This document shows, one piece after another, positions 17,164 through 25,743 of a stretch of DNA of 50,646 bases. Both the position numbers and the translations under genes were made by a program. The DNA is from Polyangiaceae bacterium (lineage in GTDB: Bacteria; Myxococcota_A; Polyangia; Polyangiales; Polyangiaceae): NCBI GenBank assembly GCA_025453595.1, contig JALOQB010000002.1, forward strand, positions 1 through 50,646. The letters run 5' to 3'. The first letter of the stretch is position 1, and every line of letters begins with the position of its first letter. The notes under the pieces are model-generated. The model was not told the DNA's origin, made no database searches, and saw only the letters and a list, made by a program, of their open reading frames with translations.

Positions 17164-19412
17164 AGAAGATCCCCTGGAAGACCGGCGCCCTGGCGGCGCT
17201 GCTGCTGGCGGCGCTGCACGGCGAGGCTCGCGCCGAGGGGAGCGCCCAGACCGGCGACAACCAGTCCCTCTCGACGCAGACCTACATCCAGGTCGACGTC
17301 ACCGCGGGCGAGGTGATCAACCTCGCGGGGCGCAAGTTCTCGATGTCCCCTTACCCGGGCACCTTCACCACCGGGAACCTCTCGGTCTCCGTGACGCGCC
17401 CCTCCGGCCAGAGCGAGACCCTCACCCTCGCCAGCGGCAGCGGCCTGCTGCCCTCGTCGGCCTCGACGACCCCCGCGCAGATCAGCGCCCCCTACCGCTA
17501 CACGGCCCCCGAGACCGGGCGCTACACCCTCCGGTTCCTGTCCGTGGTCGTCCCCTTCGATGTGACCGTCACCCCCGACGCCACCACCCCGGTGACCCCG
17601 GCCGCACCTCCGGGCGGGCGCGGACGCATCTTCAGCAAGGGCTGGTACTTCGACGCCGGTACCTTCGCCCAGGCCGGGGCGACCAGCGCCAACTTCTACG
17701 TGGTCACCCCCGGCGGCACCGGCGACGCCAACCACGTCTGGCTCCTCGATTTCGAGGGCCTCGCGGGCTACGTCTACAACGTCGCGGGCAACAGCCTGGG
17801 CCTCAACGGCGCCTTCGCGCGCAGCAGCCGCCCGGGCTCCTCCGGCGCCACCTTCACCCAGGAACACGACGTCTTCCTCAACCTGCCCATCACCGCCCGC
17901 GGCGACAGCACCACCCCGGAGCTCGACTTCGAGGGCGTGTCCGGCAAGGGCATGACCATCCGCGGCAGCGGCGGCACCTTCCGCTTCTCCTCCAACGTCA
18001 ACGGCACCTACCAGATCATCCTCGACACCAACCGCGACGGGAACTTCGACCCCTCCAGCGCCGACGCCGTGATCAACGGCGTCGCCGTGATCGGCGAGAA
18101 CGACGCCTCCTGGAACGGCAAGGACAGCAGCGGCAACGACGTGCCCGAGAACGGCCAGCCCTACGCCGCCAGGCTCTACCTGCGCCTCGGCGAGTTCCAC
18201 TTCGCTGGCTGGGACATCGAGACCGCTCGCCCGGGCCTCGGCATCTTCAAGGTCAATCCTGACACCGGCGTGCTCACCAACGCCACGATGTTCTGGGACG
18301 ATCGCCCCGTGCTGACCAGCAACGCCGCCGATGACCCTTCGCCCAGCGAGACGATCCCGGACGGCGTATCGTCGAGCGCCACGCGCCACGCCTGGGGGAA
18401 TTTTCACTCGGCCGGGCCCGGCAACAACGCCTTCATCGACACCTGGGTCTTCGGCACCGAGAGCTCCCAGGCGACGAGCATCAAGATCTACGGGCCTTCC
18501 TCGGACGACGACGGGGATGGCGTGGCGAATGCGGAGGATCCCTACCCCTGTGACCCGGGGAAGAGCTCCTCGATCTTCATCCCGGGGGAGGGGCAGCTGG
18601 GCCTGCTGATGTACGAGGACAAGTGGCCCGCCCGCGGGGACCTGGATTTCAACGACCTGGTGCTGGCCTACAACTACGAGATCGTGCTCAACAACGCCGG
18701 CGTCCCGGTCTCGCTGGTGGCCAGCTACACGCCCATGGCCATCGGCGCCGGCTACCGCGGAGGCTTCGGCGTCGTGCTCCCGGTCGCGGCGTCGAACATC
18801 GCCCGGGTGACCCGCAAGGTGGGCAACACCAAGCCGGTGACCCACCCCTTCCAGGCCGAGGGAGCCGGCGTGCTGGTCGATGTCTCGCAGGATGCGCGCG
18901 AGTTCTTCGACATCCAGTCCGGCTACATCAACACCGTCGCCACCGAGCCCGTCGCCACCCCGCGCTCCGTGGCGATCCAGATCGACCTGGCGACCCCCGC
19001 CGCCATCGACGGCGCCCTGGCCCCCTTCGACGTCTTCCTCTTCCGCTCCGAGACCCCCAGCCACGAGATCCACCTGCCCTCGTTCCAGGGGACGAGCCGC
19101 ATGAACCCCGCCCTCTTCGGCACCGCCGCCGACGGCTCCACCCCCGGCCGCTGGTTCGTCAACAACCAGGGCCTCCCCTACGCCCTCCACGTCCCCGTCG
19201 CCACCCTCTACCCGAAGGAAGAAATCGCCATCGACCAGGTCTTCCCCGCCATCACCACCTTCGCCGCCACCGCCGGCGCCTCCGCCCAGGATTTTTACCA
19301 GAACAACGTGGTGGTGACCCGCGCCTTCTCCAGCGGAAAGAGCAACCAGCCCAGGCCCCAGCCCCAGGTCCTCCCACGCGGCGAGATCTCCCTCGGCGGC
19401 GCTTGCCCCTGA
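17160..19412 (+). CDS. LruC domain-containing secreted protein
   Basis: A 750-residue secreted protein starting MKKIPWKTG, with a Sec signal cleaved near GEARAEG. An N-terminal beta-sandwich (about 30-145) is followed by a Gly/Thr-rich middle region with TSP3-like calcium motifs: DTNRDGNFDPSSADAVI and DDDGDGVANAEDPYPCD. The C-terminal half is the LruC (DUF4842) domain, with MYEDKWPARGDLDFNDLVLAY and VFLFRSETPSHEIHLP. LruC proteins are surface or outer-membrane-associated; their function is unknown. The start is fixed by the ATGA overlap with the preceding lipoprotein gene. Another possible start lies far upstream only in a shadow frame. Confidence 0.88.
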   Translation: MKKIPWKTGALAALLLAALHGEARAEGSAQTGDNQSLSTQTYIQVDVTAGEVINLAGRKFSMSPYPGTFTTGNLSVSVTRPSGQSETLTLASGSGLLPSSASTTPAQISAPYRYTAPETGRYTLRFLSVVVPFDVTVTPDATTPVTPAAPPGGRGRIFSKGWYFDAGTFAQAGATSANFYVVTPGGTGDANHVWLLDFEGLAGYVYNVAGNSLGLNGAFARSSRPGSSGATFTQEHDVFLNLPITARGDSTTPELDFEGVSGKGMTIRGSGGTFRFSSNVNGTYQIILDTNRDGNFDPSSADAVINGVAVIGENDASWNGKDSSGNDVPENGQPYAARLYLRLGEFHFAGWDIETARPGLGIFKVNPDTGVLTNATMFWDDRPVLTSNAADDPSPSETIPDGVSSSATRHAWGNFHSAGPGNNAFIDTWVFGTESSQATSIKIYGPSSDDDGDGVANAEDPYPCDPGKSSSIFIPGEGQLGLLMYEDKWPARGDLDFNDLVLAYNYEIVLNNAGVPVSLVASYTPMAIGAGYRGGFGVVLPVAASNIARVTRKVGNTKPVTHPFQAEGAGVLVDVSQDAREFFDIQSGYINTVATEPVATPRSVAIQIDLATPAAIDGALAPFDVFLFRSETPSHEIHLPSFQGTSRMNPALFGTAADGSTPGRWFVNNQGLPYALHVPVATLYPKEEIAIDQVFPAITTFAATAGASAQDFYQNNVVVTRAFSSGKSNQPRPQPQVLPRGEISLGGACP

Positions 19413-19458
19413 CCCCCGGTTCTCCCCAGGGTGTAGAGAACTTCTGGATAACGGCGGC

Positions 19459-20472
19459 TCAGTTCTTCTCGAACCAGCCGACCACCTCTTCCGGGGATTG
19501 CTTGAGCCACTCGTGGGCCGCCAGCGGGTCGACGACCATCCGCACCGTCGTCCCCTGCGCCGCCAGCGCGTCGTGGTACTGCTGCGCGGTGTACTGGGGC
19601 ACCGTCGCGTCCAGCTGGCCATGGAGGAACAGCGTCGGCGGGTGGTCCGAGGGGAGCGGCGGGATCAGGCACGCGGCCCCCAGGCAGGTGGCGTAGCTCC
19701 TGGACTGGATCGCCAGCGCCCGGAACACCCCCGCGTAGCTGACCGCCATCCGGCTGGTCATGTACCCCCCGCTGGAGATCCCGGTCGCGTACATCCGCTT
19801 CAGATCCACCGGACCGTACTGCCCATCCTGGATCGCCTGCAGCAGCACATCCATGACCTGCTTGTCCGCGGTCAGCTCGAAGGGTACCCCCGAGTTGGTC
19901 TGCCAGGCCACCCCCGCCGCCGCCTCCGGAGCGATCACGGTGAAGCCCTTTTCCAGCAGCAATGCCTGGAGCCTCCCCTGCTGGAACCCTCCGAACGGAG
20001 CCCCCGGCTCCAGCAGCCCCCAGGTGAGCGCCGGCCCGCCCAGCGACCCCTGGAACAGCAGCACCGCCGGGTACCCCCCCGCCGGTGGCGGCGTCGCGGG
20101 CGTCTGCCAGTACACATCCCGGGCCGAGACCCCCGCGATCAGCTTCGTGACCCGGTGCTCGCAGGACACCGAGGTCTCCGTCACCTGGCAGCGCCCCACA
20201 GCCCCCGCGGCCCCGCCTCCCCCCTGCCCGCCTGCGCCGCCCGCGCCCGCCCCGCCGACCCCTCCTGCTCCGCCCTCACCGCCTGCGCCTGCGCTGCCCC
20301 CCTCGCCCGCGGCCCCGGCCTCTCCCCCCGACCCGCTCTGCCCCGCGGCACCGGCGGCACCGGCGGCCGGAGGATCCCCCTCCACCTGCCCCGACGAGGC
20401 ACACGCCACCAACCCGCTCACCAGCACCATCAACCAGCCAGACCTCTGCAGCAACCCACGCGCTCCGGGCAT
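19459..20472 (-). CDS. Secreted esterase lipoprotein (PHB-depolymerase-like alpha/beta hydrolase)
   Basis: The signal peptide ends LVSGLVACAS (lipobox, Cys about 24). A Gly/Ala linker follows to about residue 92. The hydrolase domain has the nucleophile elbow GISSGGYMTSRMA, acid in LHGQLDATVP, and catalytic His in PLAAHEWLKQ, the layout of extracellular PHB-depolymerase/feruloyl-esterase-like enzymes. The substrate is unknown. It would sit on the outer or inner membrane facing the exterior. It is divergent from the DUF4832 lipoprotein gene, with 69 bases between starts, and convergent with the LruC gene. Confidence 0.85.
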   Translation of the reverse strand: MPGARGLLQRSGWLMVLVSGLVACASSGQVEGDPPAAGAAGAAGQSGSGGEAGAAGEGGSAGAGGEGGAGGVGGAGAGGAGGQGGGGAAGAVGRCQVTETSVSCEHRVTKLIAGVSARDVYWQTPATPPPAGGYPAVLLFQGSLGGPALTWGLLEPGAPFGGFQQGRLQALLLEKGFTVIAPEAAAGVAWQTNSGVPFELTADKQVMDVLLQAIQDGQYGPVDLKRMYATGISSGGYMTSRMAVSYAGVFRALAIQSRSYATCLGAACLIPPLPSDHPPTLFLHGQLDATVPQYTAQQYHDALAAQGTTVRMVVDPLAAHEWLKQSPEEVVGWFEKN

Positions 20473-20541
20473 CCCTCCGTAGTGGACGCATCCCGCCCCG
20501 AACGCAACCCCACCCGCCCTCCTCCCGCGTTATCCTGGGCC

Positions 20542-22299
20542 ATGCGCTTCGCCCTGTTCCCTCTCCTCCTCCTCGGTGTCCTGGCCTGCTCCTCCGGGGA
20601 CGACGCCGGCTCCGGCACCCCCGGCTCAGGGGGGGTGTCCGGAAGCTCCGGACAGACGGGGGGCGCCGGGGGAGGCGGCGCCGCGGGGGCGGCGGCAGGC
20701 ACCGGGGGCGCGGGGGCCGGCGGGCAGGCAGGGGCCGCCGGGGCGGGGATCGGTGGGTCCGGAGGTTCCGGAGGCGCCGCGGGGGCCGGAGGGGGCCCGG
20801 TGGGCGGGGCCAGCGGTGGTGGTCAGGCCGGCGCCGCTGGCACGGCTGGAGCAGGGGGAGACGCAGGCACCGGGGGCGACGCGGGGACCGGAGCATCCGG
20901 AACTTCCGGACAGGGCGGCGAGGCGGGCACCGGCAACGGCGGCGCGGGGGCCGGCGGCGGCGCGGGGGCCGGACCGGAGGAGGACGCCCCCACGGAGGCG
21001 GTGAAATTCAGCGACGACAGCGGGGTATTTCCCAACCCGGAGCGGGGTTTTTACTCGGCCGCCGAGCTGCTGGAAGAGAGCAGCCTGGGGTGGATCCCGG
21101 AGCGAGGGCACACGCTGGTGCACAGCTACGTGCGGCTGGACGAGTGGCGCAACACGTCGCTCCCGTCGTCGCTGCTGGGCGCCCTGGACGCGAAGATGGG
21201 GATGGTGCGCGCCGCGGGCCTCAAGCTGGTGCTGCGCTTCTCGTACAATTTTGGTCCGTACCCGGACTCGGAGCCGGACGCCCCGAAGAGCCGGATCCTG
21301 GAGCACATCGCCCAGCTCACGCCCTTCCTGAAGAAGAACGCGGACGCGATCGCGGTGGTGCAGGCAGGCTTCATCGGGGCCTGGGGCGAGTGGCACACCT
21401 CGACCAACGATCTGCTCGACGACCCGGCGGACCGGAAGGACATCCTGGAGGCCCTGCTGGGGGCGGTGCCTCCGGAGCGGAGCGTGGTGCTCCGGTACCC
21501 GGCGTACAAGAAGGAGATGTACGGCGGTCCCCTGGACCTGACGACCGCCTGGACCGGCAGCTTTGCGGCCCGCACGGGCCACCACAACGACTGCTTCCTC
21601 TCGTCCAGCACCGACGTCGGGACGTACCCCCAGGGGCAGCAGGAGACCTGGAAGAAATACCTGGAACAGGACAACCTTTACGTGCCCATGGGCGGCGAGA
21701 CCTGCGCGGTCTACGAGGCCAGCACCGCCTGCGCCCCGGCCCTCGCCGAGATGAAGCGCCTGCGCTTCACCTTCCTCAACCAGGATTACCAGGAGGACGT
21801 GGTGCAAGGCTGGGTAGATGGCGGTTGCAAGGCCGAGATGGACCGCAAGCTCGGCTACCGGTTGGCGCTGATCGACGCCGAGCTCCCGCCCCAGCTGCGC
21901 CCTGGCGGCAGCTTCCTGCTGCGCGTGCGCCTGAAGAACGACGGCTGGGCGGCCCCCATCAACCCGCGCCCGGCCCGGCTGGTGCTGCGCCAGGGCGCCA
22001 CCGTGGCCTCCGTCGAGCTCCCCGGGAGCGACGCCCGGCGCTGGCTCCCCGGCCAGACCGCCACGCTGGAGGCGCGGGTCCGCATCCCGGCCTCCTGGCC
22101 CCAGGGCCCCTCCACCCTCGCCCTCGCCCTCCCCGACCCCTCCCCCCTGGGCGGCGACCCCCGCTACGCGATCCGGATCGCCAGCGCCGGTGTATGGGAA
22201 AAATCTACAGGTGAGAACCGGCTGGGCGACACCGAGATCCAGGCCGACGCCCCGGGCACGGCGGACGGCGCGGCGCAGCAGCTCCAGATCCTCCCCTGA
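20542..22299 (+). CDS. DUF4874/DUF4832 lipoprotein, glycoside-hydrolase-like
   Basis: A 585-residue lipoprotein; MRFALFPLLLLGVLAC gives a clean lipobox (Cys16). A Gly-rich linker runs to about residue 150. DUF4874 begins at VFPNPERGFY and continues through SYVRLDEWRN and LVLRFSYNFG. The conserved acid region GFIGAWGEWHTS is intact. DUF4832 follows with PAYKKEMYG and HNDCFLSS. The pair forms a TIM-barrel-like fold resembling glycoside hydrolases; the Glu in GEWH is a candidate catalytic residue. The last 69 coding bases lie in a 71-bp sequence repeated at 25037. A rare-codon stretch (22191-22214) precedes the repeat. Confidence 0.85.
   Translation: MRFALFPLLLLGVLACSSGDDAGSGTPGSGGVSGSSGQTGGAGGGGAAGAAAGTGGAGAGGQAGAAGAGIGGSGGSGGAAGAGGGPVGGASGGGQAGAAGTAGAGGDAGTGGDAGTGASGTSGQGGEAGTGNGGAGAGGGAGAGPEEDAPTEAVKFSDDSGVFPNPERGFYSAAELLEESSLGWIPERGHTLVHSYVRLDEWRNTSLPSSLLGALDAKMGMVRAAGLKLVLRFSYNFGPYPDSEPDAPKSRILEHIAQLTPFLKKNADAIAVVQAGFIGAWGEWHTSTNDLLDDPADRKDILEALLGAVPPERSVVLRYPAYKKEMYGGPLDLTTAWTGSFAARTGHHNDCFLSSSTDVGTYPQGQQETWKKYLEQDNLYVPMGGETCAVYEASTACAPALAEMKRLRFTFLNQDYQEDVVQGWVDGGCKAEMDRKLGYRLALIDAELPPQLRPGGSFLLRVRLKNDGWAAPINPRPARLVLRQGATVASVELPGSDARRWLPGQTATLEARVRIPASWPQGPSTLALALPDPSPLGGDPRYAIRIASAGVWEKSTGENRLGDTEIQADAPGTADGAAQQLQILP
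20638..20652. repeat. TCCGGA-N3-TCCGGA palindromic linker motif, copy 1
   Basis: TCCGGA-AGC-TCCGGA inside the Gly-rich linker of the DUF4832 gene. The same 15-bp core recurs at 20758, 20896, 46332 and 49644, always in lipoprotein linkers. Confidence 0.8.
20758..20772. repeat. TCCGGA-N3-TCCGGA palindromic linker motif, copy 2
   Basis: TCCGGA-GGT-TCCGGA in the same linker as copy 1, in the same reading frame (Ser-Gly-Gly-Ser-Gly). Confidence 0.8.
20896..20910. repeat. TCCGGA-N3-TCCGGA palindromic linker motif, copy 3
   Basis: TCCGGA-ACT-TCCGGA, preceded by GCA and followed by CAG. The flanks are shared with the copies at 46332 (opposite strand) and 49644, so about 21 bp are conserved in three different genes. 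Confidence 0.8.
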
Positions 22300-22301
22300 G
22301 G
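22231..22301. repeat. 71-bp direct repeat, left copy
   Basis: Identical over 71 bases to 25037-25107 (offset 2806). This copy contains the last codons and TGA of the DUF4832 gene. The first mismatches are at 22230 and 22302. Together the two copies bracket a lower-GC two-gene segment. Confidence 0.97.
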
Positions 22302-22358
22302 ATGGGAAAGAGCTTAACGCCCTGGCGCACCGAAAAGCGAGGGGGGATACTCGGGATC

Positions 22359-24326
22359 ATGCGAGTGAAATTTCTGATGATCCTGACCAGCTCGATGGCC
22401 TGCTCCTGCATGTTGCCACTCGACATGATCGCCGTGGAAGAGGTCATCATCGAGCAATCCAGCGCCGAGCTTGATCCGCTGGCGGACGATCGGATCGAGA
22501 CAAAGAATCCTCAATACAACGCGACAAGGACCATCACGGAGGTCTTCGACGGATGCAATGTCACGCTCAACAAGAGCGGTTCAGTCATCTCCCTTGATAT
22601 TCCCAAAGATCAGCCGGAGATAGGCGAAAAACTATACCCTGATTACCGCACAGCACTCCGTGAGCATGCATCCCAAGTACTCCCATCCATGGAGCTGCTG
22701 GAGATGGGCACAAAACCCTTCAACGATGGTCTTTATGCGGCCATCGAACTGGGCGCGCAGCGAGGGGAAAACGCTTCGTGGATCAACAAGCAAGCGACCC
22801 TGCAGGCCCTGCTGGAGCGCCTTGTGGAGCGGAGCGCCGCCGGTGCCCCACAGGAACAGCCGCTGGCGCAGGGGGCTGCCGCCCGCATCGCTGCTGCCCT
22901 CCAGCTCGCCGGCGCCTCCCCTGCTGCGCCAGGGACCATCCTGGGGCGTTCCGAGCAGCTCAAGGCGCAGTTCAAGAGCGACTTCTTCTACTCGAAACCG
23001 CTCGGATTTTACGCATGGACCCCGACGCTTTCCTCCATCTTCCAGCAGGATCGTTTCCTTCAGCAGCCACTGCCGCTCGAAGAGGCGGCCTCGATGGCGA
23101 TGCTCTTCCAAGATGAACCGACGTTGAAGGATAGTTACCAGGGTGTTCTGGCCCTCTACGCAGGGGTCACCAACCCTTCTTTTCATCGGTCGGTGACGGA
23201 TCTTTTGCCCCTGGTCCAGGGAGTCTCGGCACTCTCGAACCTTGATGCCATCAAGCAGCAGCTTCCGGGGGTCTCCTTCGCGGGCCGAGGGGATGGTTGC
23301 TCCCCTTTCTTTAGCTTCTGGCCGCCCTCTGATAGCCCTGAAAACAGGCTTTTTCGGTCGATCTATTGCGATGACAAGATCCCTTTTACAGGGTCGTTGA
23401 TAGATGTGCTGATCAAGAAAATTCAGGACGGCACCCTGGATCTCACGCCCACGGAGAGCTCGGGGTTTTATGACCGACAACTCCATGCACTCGAAACGCT
23501 CCTGGTCACCGACCGCGCCCCCGAGAGGGAGCATCTGCTGCTCACACGCCGCTACAAGGAGAAGCTGGTCGAGACTTTCAAAACGCTCATCACCCAGCGC
23601 CGTGAGACCCACGTAAAGCAGATCGAAGCCCTCTCTAGCGGCATGGCAGACAGAAGCAGCTCCACCAGGCCTGTGGATATCTACCCGTTGCTTCCGGTCG
23701 AACCCTTCCCGACCTTTTACCTCCGAACTGCCCGGGCCTACGCGTTCCTCCGTGGAGTGCTGGAGATCACCATGGGTCCGCCGTTCCTAGAGCAGGCACA
23801 CCGCATTCACGAGGATGGAACGGAGTCCAAGCAGGCACTCGGTGAGGAGCTGGATGCGCTCACCCGGAGGGTTTACGGGCTGGCCATCGTAGCGGCGCGC
23901 TCCATCGGGATGGCGTCGCCGCTGACCAGTGAAGAGGTGGCCCAGTACGATCCGGCACGATGCGAGGAGGAGGCCAGGGCATGGCTTTCGCAGCTGGATC
24001 AGGAAGCGGATCTCCAGCGCGATCCCCGGGTGATGACCCCTGTGACAAGAGCAGTCGACGGCAGGATCAGGGCCTGGGCTGTCATCGGCGTACGCGCGAT
24101 CCCGGTGGAGGCAGCTTTCGCTCCAAGCCACCCCCCCAAGCTGATCTCCACGGGCAGCTGTACCATCCGTAATATCATCCCCAGCCGCCGCGTGCTGTTG
24201 ATCGGAAAACAGGTAGAAGTGGCTTTGCGGCCCGGGACAGCCCCGCTGGATCGAAACGAACTCCGTGCCCTCTGCGACCAGCACAAGACACAAGAAGCCA
24301 TCATCCAGGCCCTGGAGGCCCGGTGA
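22359..24326 (+). CDS. Large putative lipoprotein of unknown function, in lower-GC insert
   Basis: A 655-residue exported protein starting MRVKFLMILTSSMACSC. The hydrophobic segment ends in two Cys, so it is probably a lipoprotein although the lipobox is imperfect. The body is mixed alpha/beta with scattered Cys; no family was recognised. Codon use and GC are unlike the neighbours: a 60-base line at 22561 is 30/60 GC versus 44/60 at 21901. This marks it as acquired DNA. It overlaps the next gene by four bases (GTGA), forming a two-gene operon, both exported. The pair lies between the 71-bp direct repeats. Confidence 0.75.
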   Translation: MRVKFLMILTSSMACSCMLPLDMIAVEEVIIEQSSAELDPLADDRIETKNPQYNATRTITEVFDGCNVTLNKSGSVISLDIPKDQPEIGEKLYPDYRTALREHASQVLPSMELLEMGTKPFNDGLYAAIELGAQRGENASWINKQATLQALLERLVERSAAGAPQEQPLAQGAAARIAAALQLAGASPAAPGTILGRSEQLKAQFKSDFFYSKPLGFYAWTPTLSSIFQQDRFLQQPLPLEEAASMAMLFQDEPTLKDSYQGVLALYAGVTNPSFHRSVTDLLPLVQGVSALSNLDAIKQQLPGVSFAGRGDGCSPFFSFWPPSDSPENRLFRSIYCDDKIPFTGSLIDVLIKKIQDGTLDLTPTESSGFYDRQLHALETLLVTDRAPEREHLLLTRRYKEKLVETFKTLITQRRETHVKQIEALSSGMADRSSSTRPVDIYPLLPVEPFPTFYLRTARAYAFLRGVLEITMGPPFLEQAHRIHEDGTESKQALGEELDALTRRVYGLAIVAARSIGMASPLTSEEVAQYDPARCEEEARAWLSQLDQEADLQRDPRVMTPVTRAVDGRIRAWAVIGVRAIPVEAAFAPSHPPKLISTGSCTIRNIIPSRRVLLIGKQVEVALRPGTAPLDRNELRALCDQHKTQEAIIQALEAR

Positions 24327-25036
24327 AGCGCCCGACCCTTGCGATGGTGCTCCTGGCATGGCTGAGCAACGGTTGCTCCCTGGGACTGCACCAGACCGCC
24401 AAGACGCTTCAACAGGGGGAAATTCGCGCCGGGGGCGGCCTCCTGGTGATGAAGAACAAGCCCGCCGATGTGCTGGAAGACTCCCCGGAAGCAAGGGCGC
24501 AGGGGGGAGATCGGATGGCCCTCTTCCCAGAGCTAGCGGTGCGAGCCGGCGTCGGTCAGCGAACCGATATGGGCATCGGCCTGCACCTGGGCCTGGGGCT
24601 CAGGCTCGATGCAAAGCACAACCTGATCGACGAGACGAAACCCTACGCTATTGCGCCAAGATTGGGCTTTGGGTTCGTGTTCCAAGAAGCCGAGATTTTC
24701 ACATGGATGGCAGGGCTTATTGGAAGCTATCAGCTCGCCAGATGGGTCTCTTTCTATCTCGGAACTACCTTCGTAAACCACCATGTCTCGCGCACCCAAA
24801 CCCCGGTGCTGAGCACCAACGAACGCCTGGCAGAGCGCTCGAACTGGGGCGACGGGCTGCTCCAGGGGGCCCTTGGGTTGCAGCTTGGCCCGAGAGATAA
24901 CAGGTTTTTTCTCGAGTACGGACGGTGGTTGCCGCTACAAAATGACCCAGGAGACAGCTTCCGCCTTGTTCCCACGCACCTGCTGAGCCTCACGTTGCAT
25001 GGCTGCTCCATGGGCTGCGAGGGCGGGACCAGATAA
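24323..25036 (+). CDS. Putative outer-membrane beta-barrel-like lipoprotein, in lower-GC insert
   Basis: A 237-residue protein with GTG start overlapping the preceding stop. The signal peptide ends LLAWLSNGCS (Cys about 18). The rest has alternating hydrophobic/polar strands such as MGIGLHLGLGLRLD, IAPRLGFGFVF, SFYLGTTFVNHHV and LQGALGLQLG, with aromatic girdle residues, as in small outer-membrane barrels. Its partner upstream is a large exported protein, so the two may form a surface complex. Its TAA stop directly abuts the right 71-bp repeat copy. Function is unknown. Confidence 0.7.
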   Translation: MKRPTLAMVLLAWLSNGCSLGLHQTAKTLQQGEIRAGGGLLVMKNKPADVLEDSPEARAQGGDRMALFPELAVRAGVGQRTDMGIGLHLGLGLRLDAKHNLIDETKPYAIAPRLGFGFVFQEAEIFTWMAGLIGSYQLARWVSFYLGTTFVNHHVSRTQTPVLSTNERLAERSNWGDGLLQGALGLQLGPRDNRFFLEYGRWLPLQNDPGDSFRLVPTHLLSLTLHGCSMGCEGGTR

Positions 25037-25107
25037 ACCGAGATCCAGGCCGACGCCCCGGGCACGGCGGACGGCGCGGCGCAGCAGCTCCAGATCCTCC
25101 CCTGAGG
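25037..25107. repeat. 71-bp direct repeat, right copy
   Basis: A perfect copy of 22231-22301, beginning immediately after the TAA of the barrel-like gene. Here the sequence is not translated in any supported gene; it looks like a duplicated 3' tail of the DUF4832 gene left behind by the insertion. Confidence 0.97.
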
Positions 25108-25132
25108 GCGCACCAGGGGCGCCCGGCGCGCA

Positions 25133-25585
25133 TCAACCGCAGGGAGAGATTGTCATCGCATTCTGCTTGCCGCCGGGGCTGCTCCAGGAGCCCGTGGCCT
25201 TGGTGTATGGCTCGCTGAAGTTGAGGTTCCCGGAACCATTGCTCCCCTGCTGTTGCCATGTACCGCTGTAACTGTTCGGGTTGCCGGGGTTACGGTGGAG
25301 GGTCATCGTCCCCCCCTTCCAGTTGTACTTGATGTTGAGCCGGGCGCCGCCATCGGCCACCTCGATGGAGCTCCGGACCATCTTGTAGCCGGAGCCCGCC
25401 GCCCCCCCGCCCCAGCCCAGCATCACGCAGGAGGCGCCGGCCGGGGCCGGGTCCTGCGGTTCGGGTCCGGGGCTTCCTGCGAACGGGTCCGGGACCGGGT
25501 TCGCATCGGCAGGCTCTGGTTTCTTGCAGCCAGAGACGGCCAGGGCACCGAGGATCATCGCAGGGATCAGCCAGTTTGCTCGCAT
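25133..25585 (-). CDS. Small lipoprotein with beta-rich domain
   Basis: A 150-residue lipoprotein; start MRANWLIPAM with lipobox LAVSGC (Cys about 20). A Pro-rich linker (PEPADANPVPDPFAGSPGPE) follows, then a domain of about 100 residues with YKMVRSSIEV, LNIKYNWKGGTMTL and SYSGTWQQQGSNGSG. This pattern resembles small lipid- or sugar-binding beta sandwiches, but no family is recognised. It is convergent with the DUF4832/insert region. A GGAAGG element is upstream of the start. Confidence 0.75.
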   Translation of the reverse strand: MRANWLIPAMILGALAVSGCKKPEPADANPVPDPFAGSPGPEPQDPAPAGASCVMLGWGGGAAGSGYKMVRSSIEVADGGARLNIKYNWKGGTMTLHRNPGNPNSYSGTWQQQGSNGSGNLNFSEPYTKATGSWSSPGGKQNAMTISPCG

Positions 25586-25662
25586 GACAGCCACCTTCCT
25601 CCGAGATTTGTTGCGGGGACCGCGATGATACGAGCTCAAGCGTGGAGGCTCAGCGAGAAGAG

Positions 25663-25688
25663 AAAATACCGGCGTTTACCGGTATTTT
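25663..25688 (-). terminator. Strong hairpin terminator downstream of the aldo/keto reductase gene
   Basis: AAAATACCGG and CCGGTATTTT are perfect 10-bp inverted arms around a 6-base loop. T-rich sequence follows on the minus strand (TATTTTCTCTT) and also on the plus strand (TATTTTT). It lies 56 bases past the reductase stop and would separate that operon from the small lipoprotein gene. Confidence 0.7.
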
Positions 25689-25743
25689 TCCCGGGATGCC
25701 CCTGGTGAGGAGGGCGGCGTCGATGTGGGTCAGGAGCCGAGCT

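Noticed and set aside
19419..19441. GTTCTC/GAGAAC inverted repeat between convergent genes as a terminator
   Set aside because: The stem is only six bases with an 11-base loop and no T-run.
17139..19622. A long minus-strand frame opposite the LruC-domain gene
   Set aside because: Composition is Gly/Val/Glu-rich antisense of a well-supported coding gene with signal peptide and calcium motifs.
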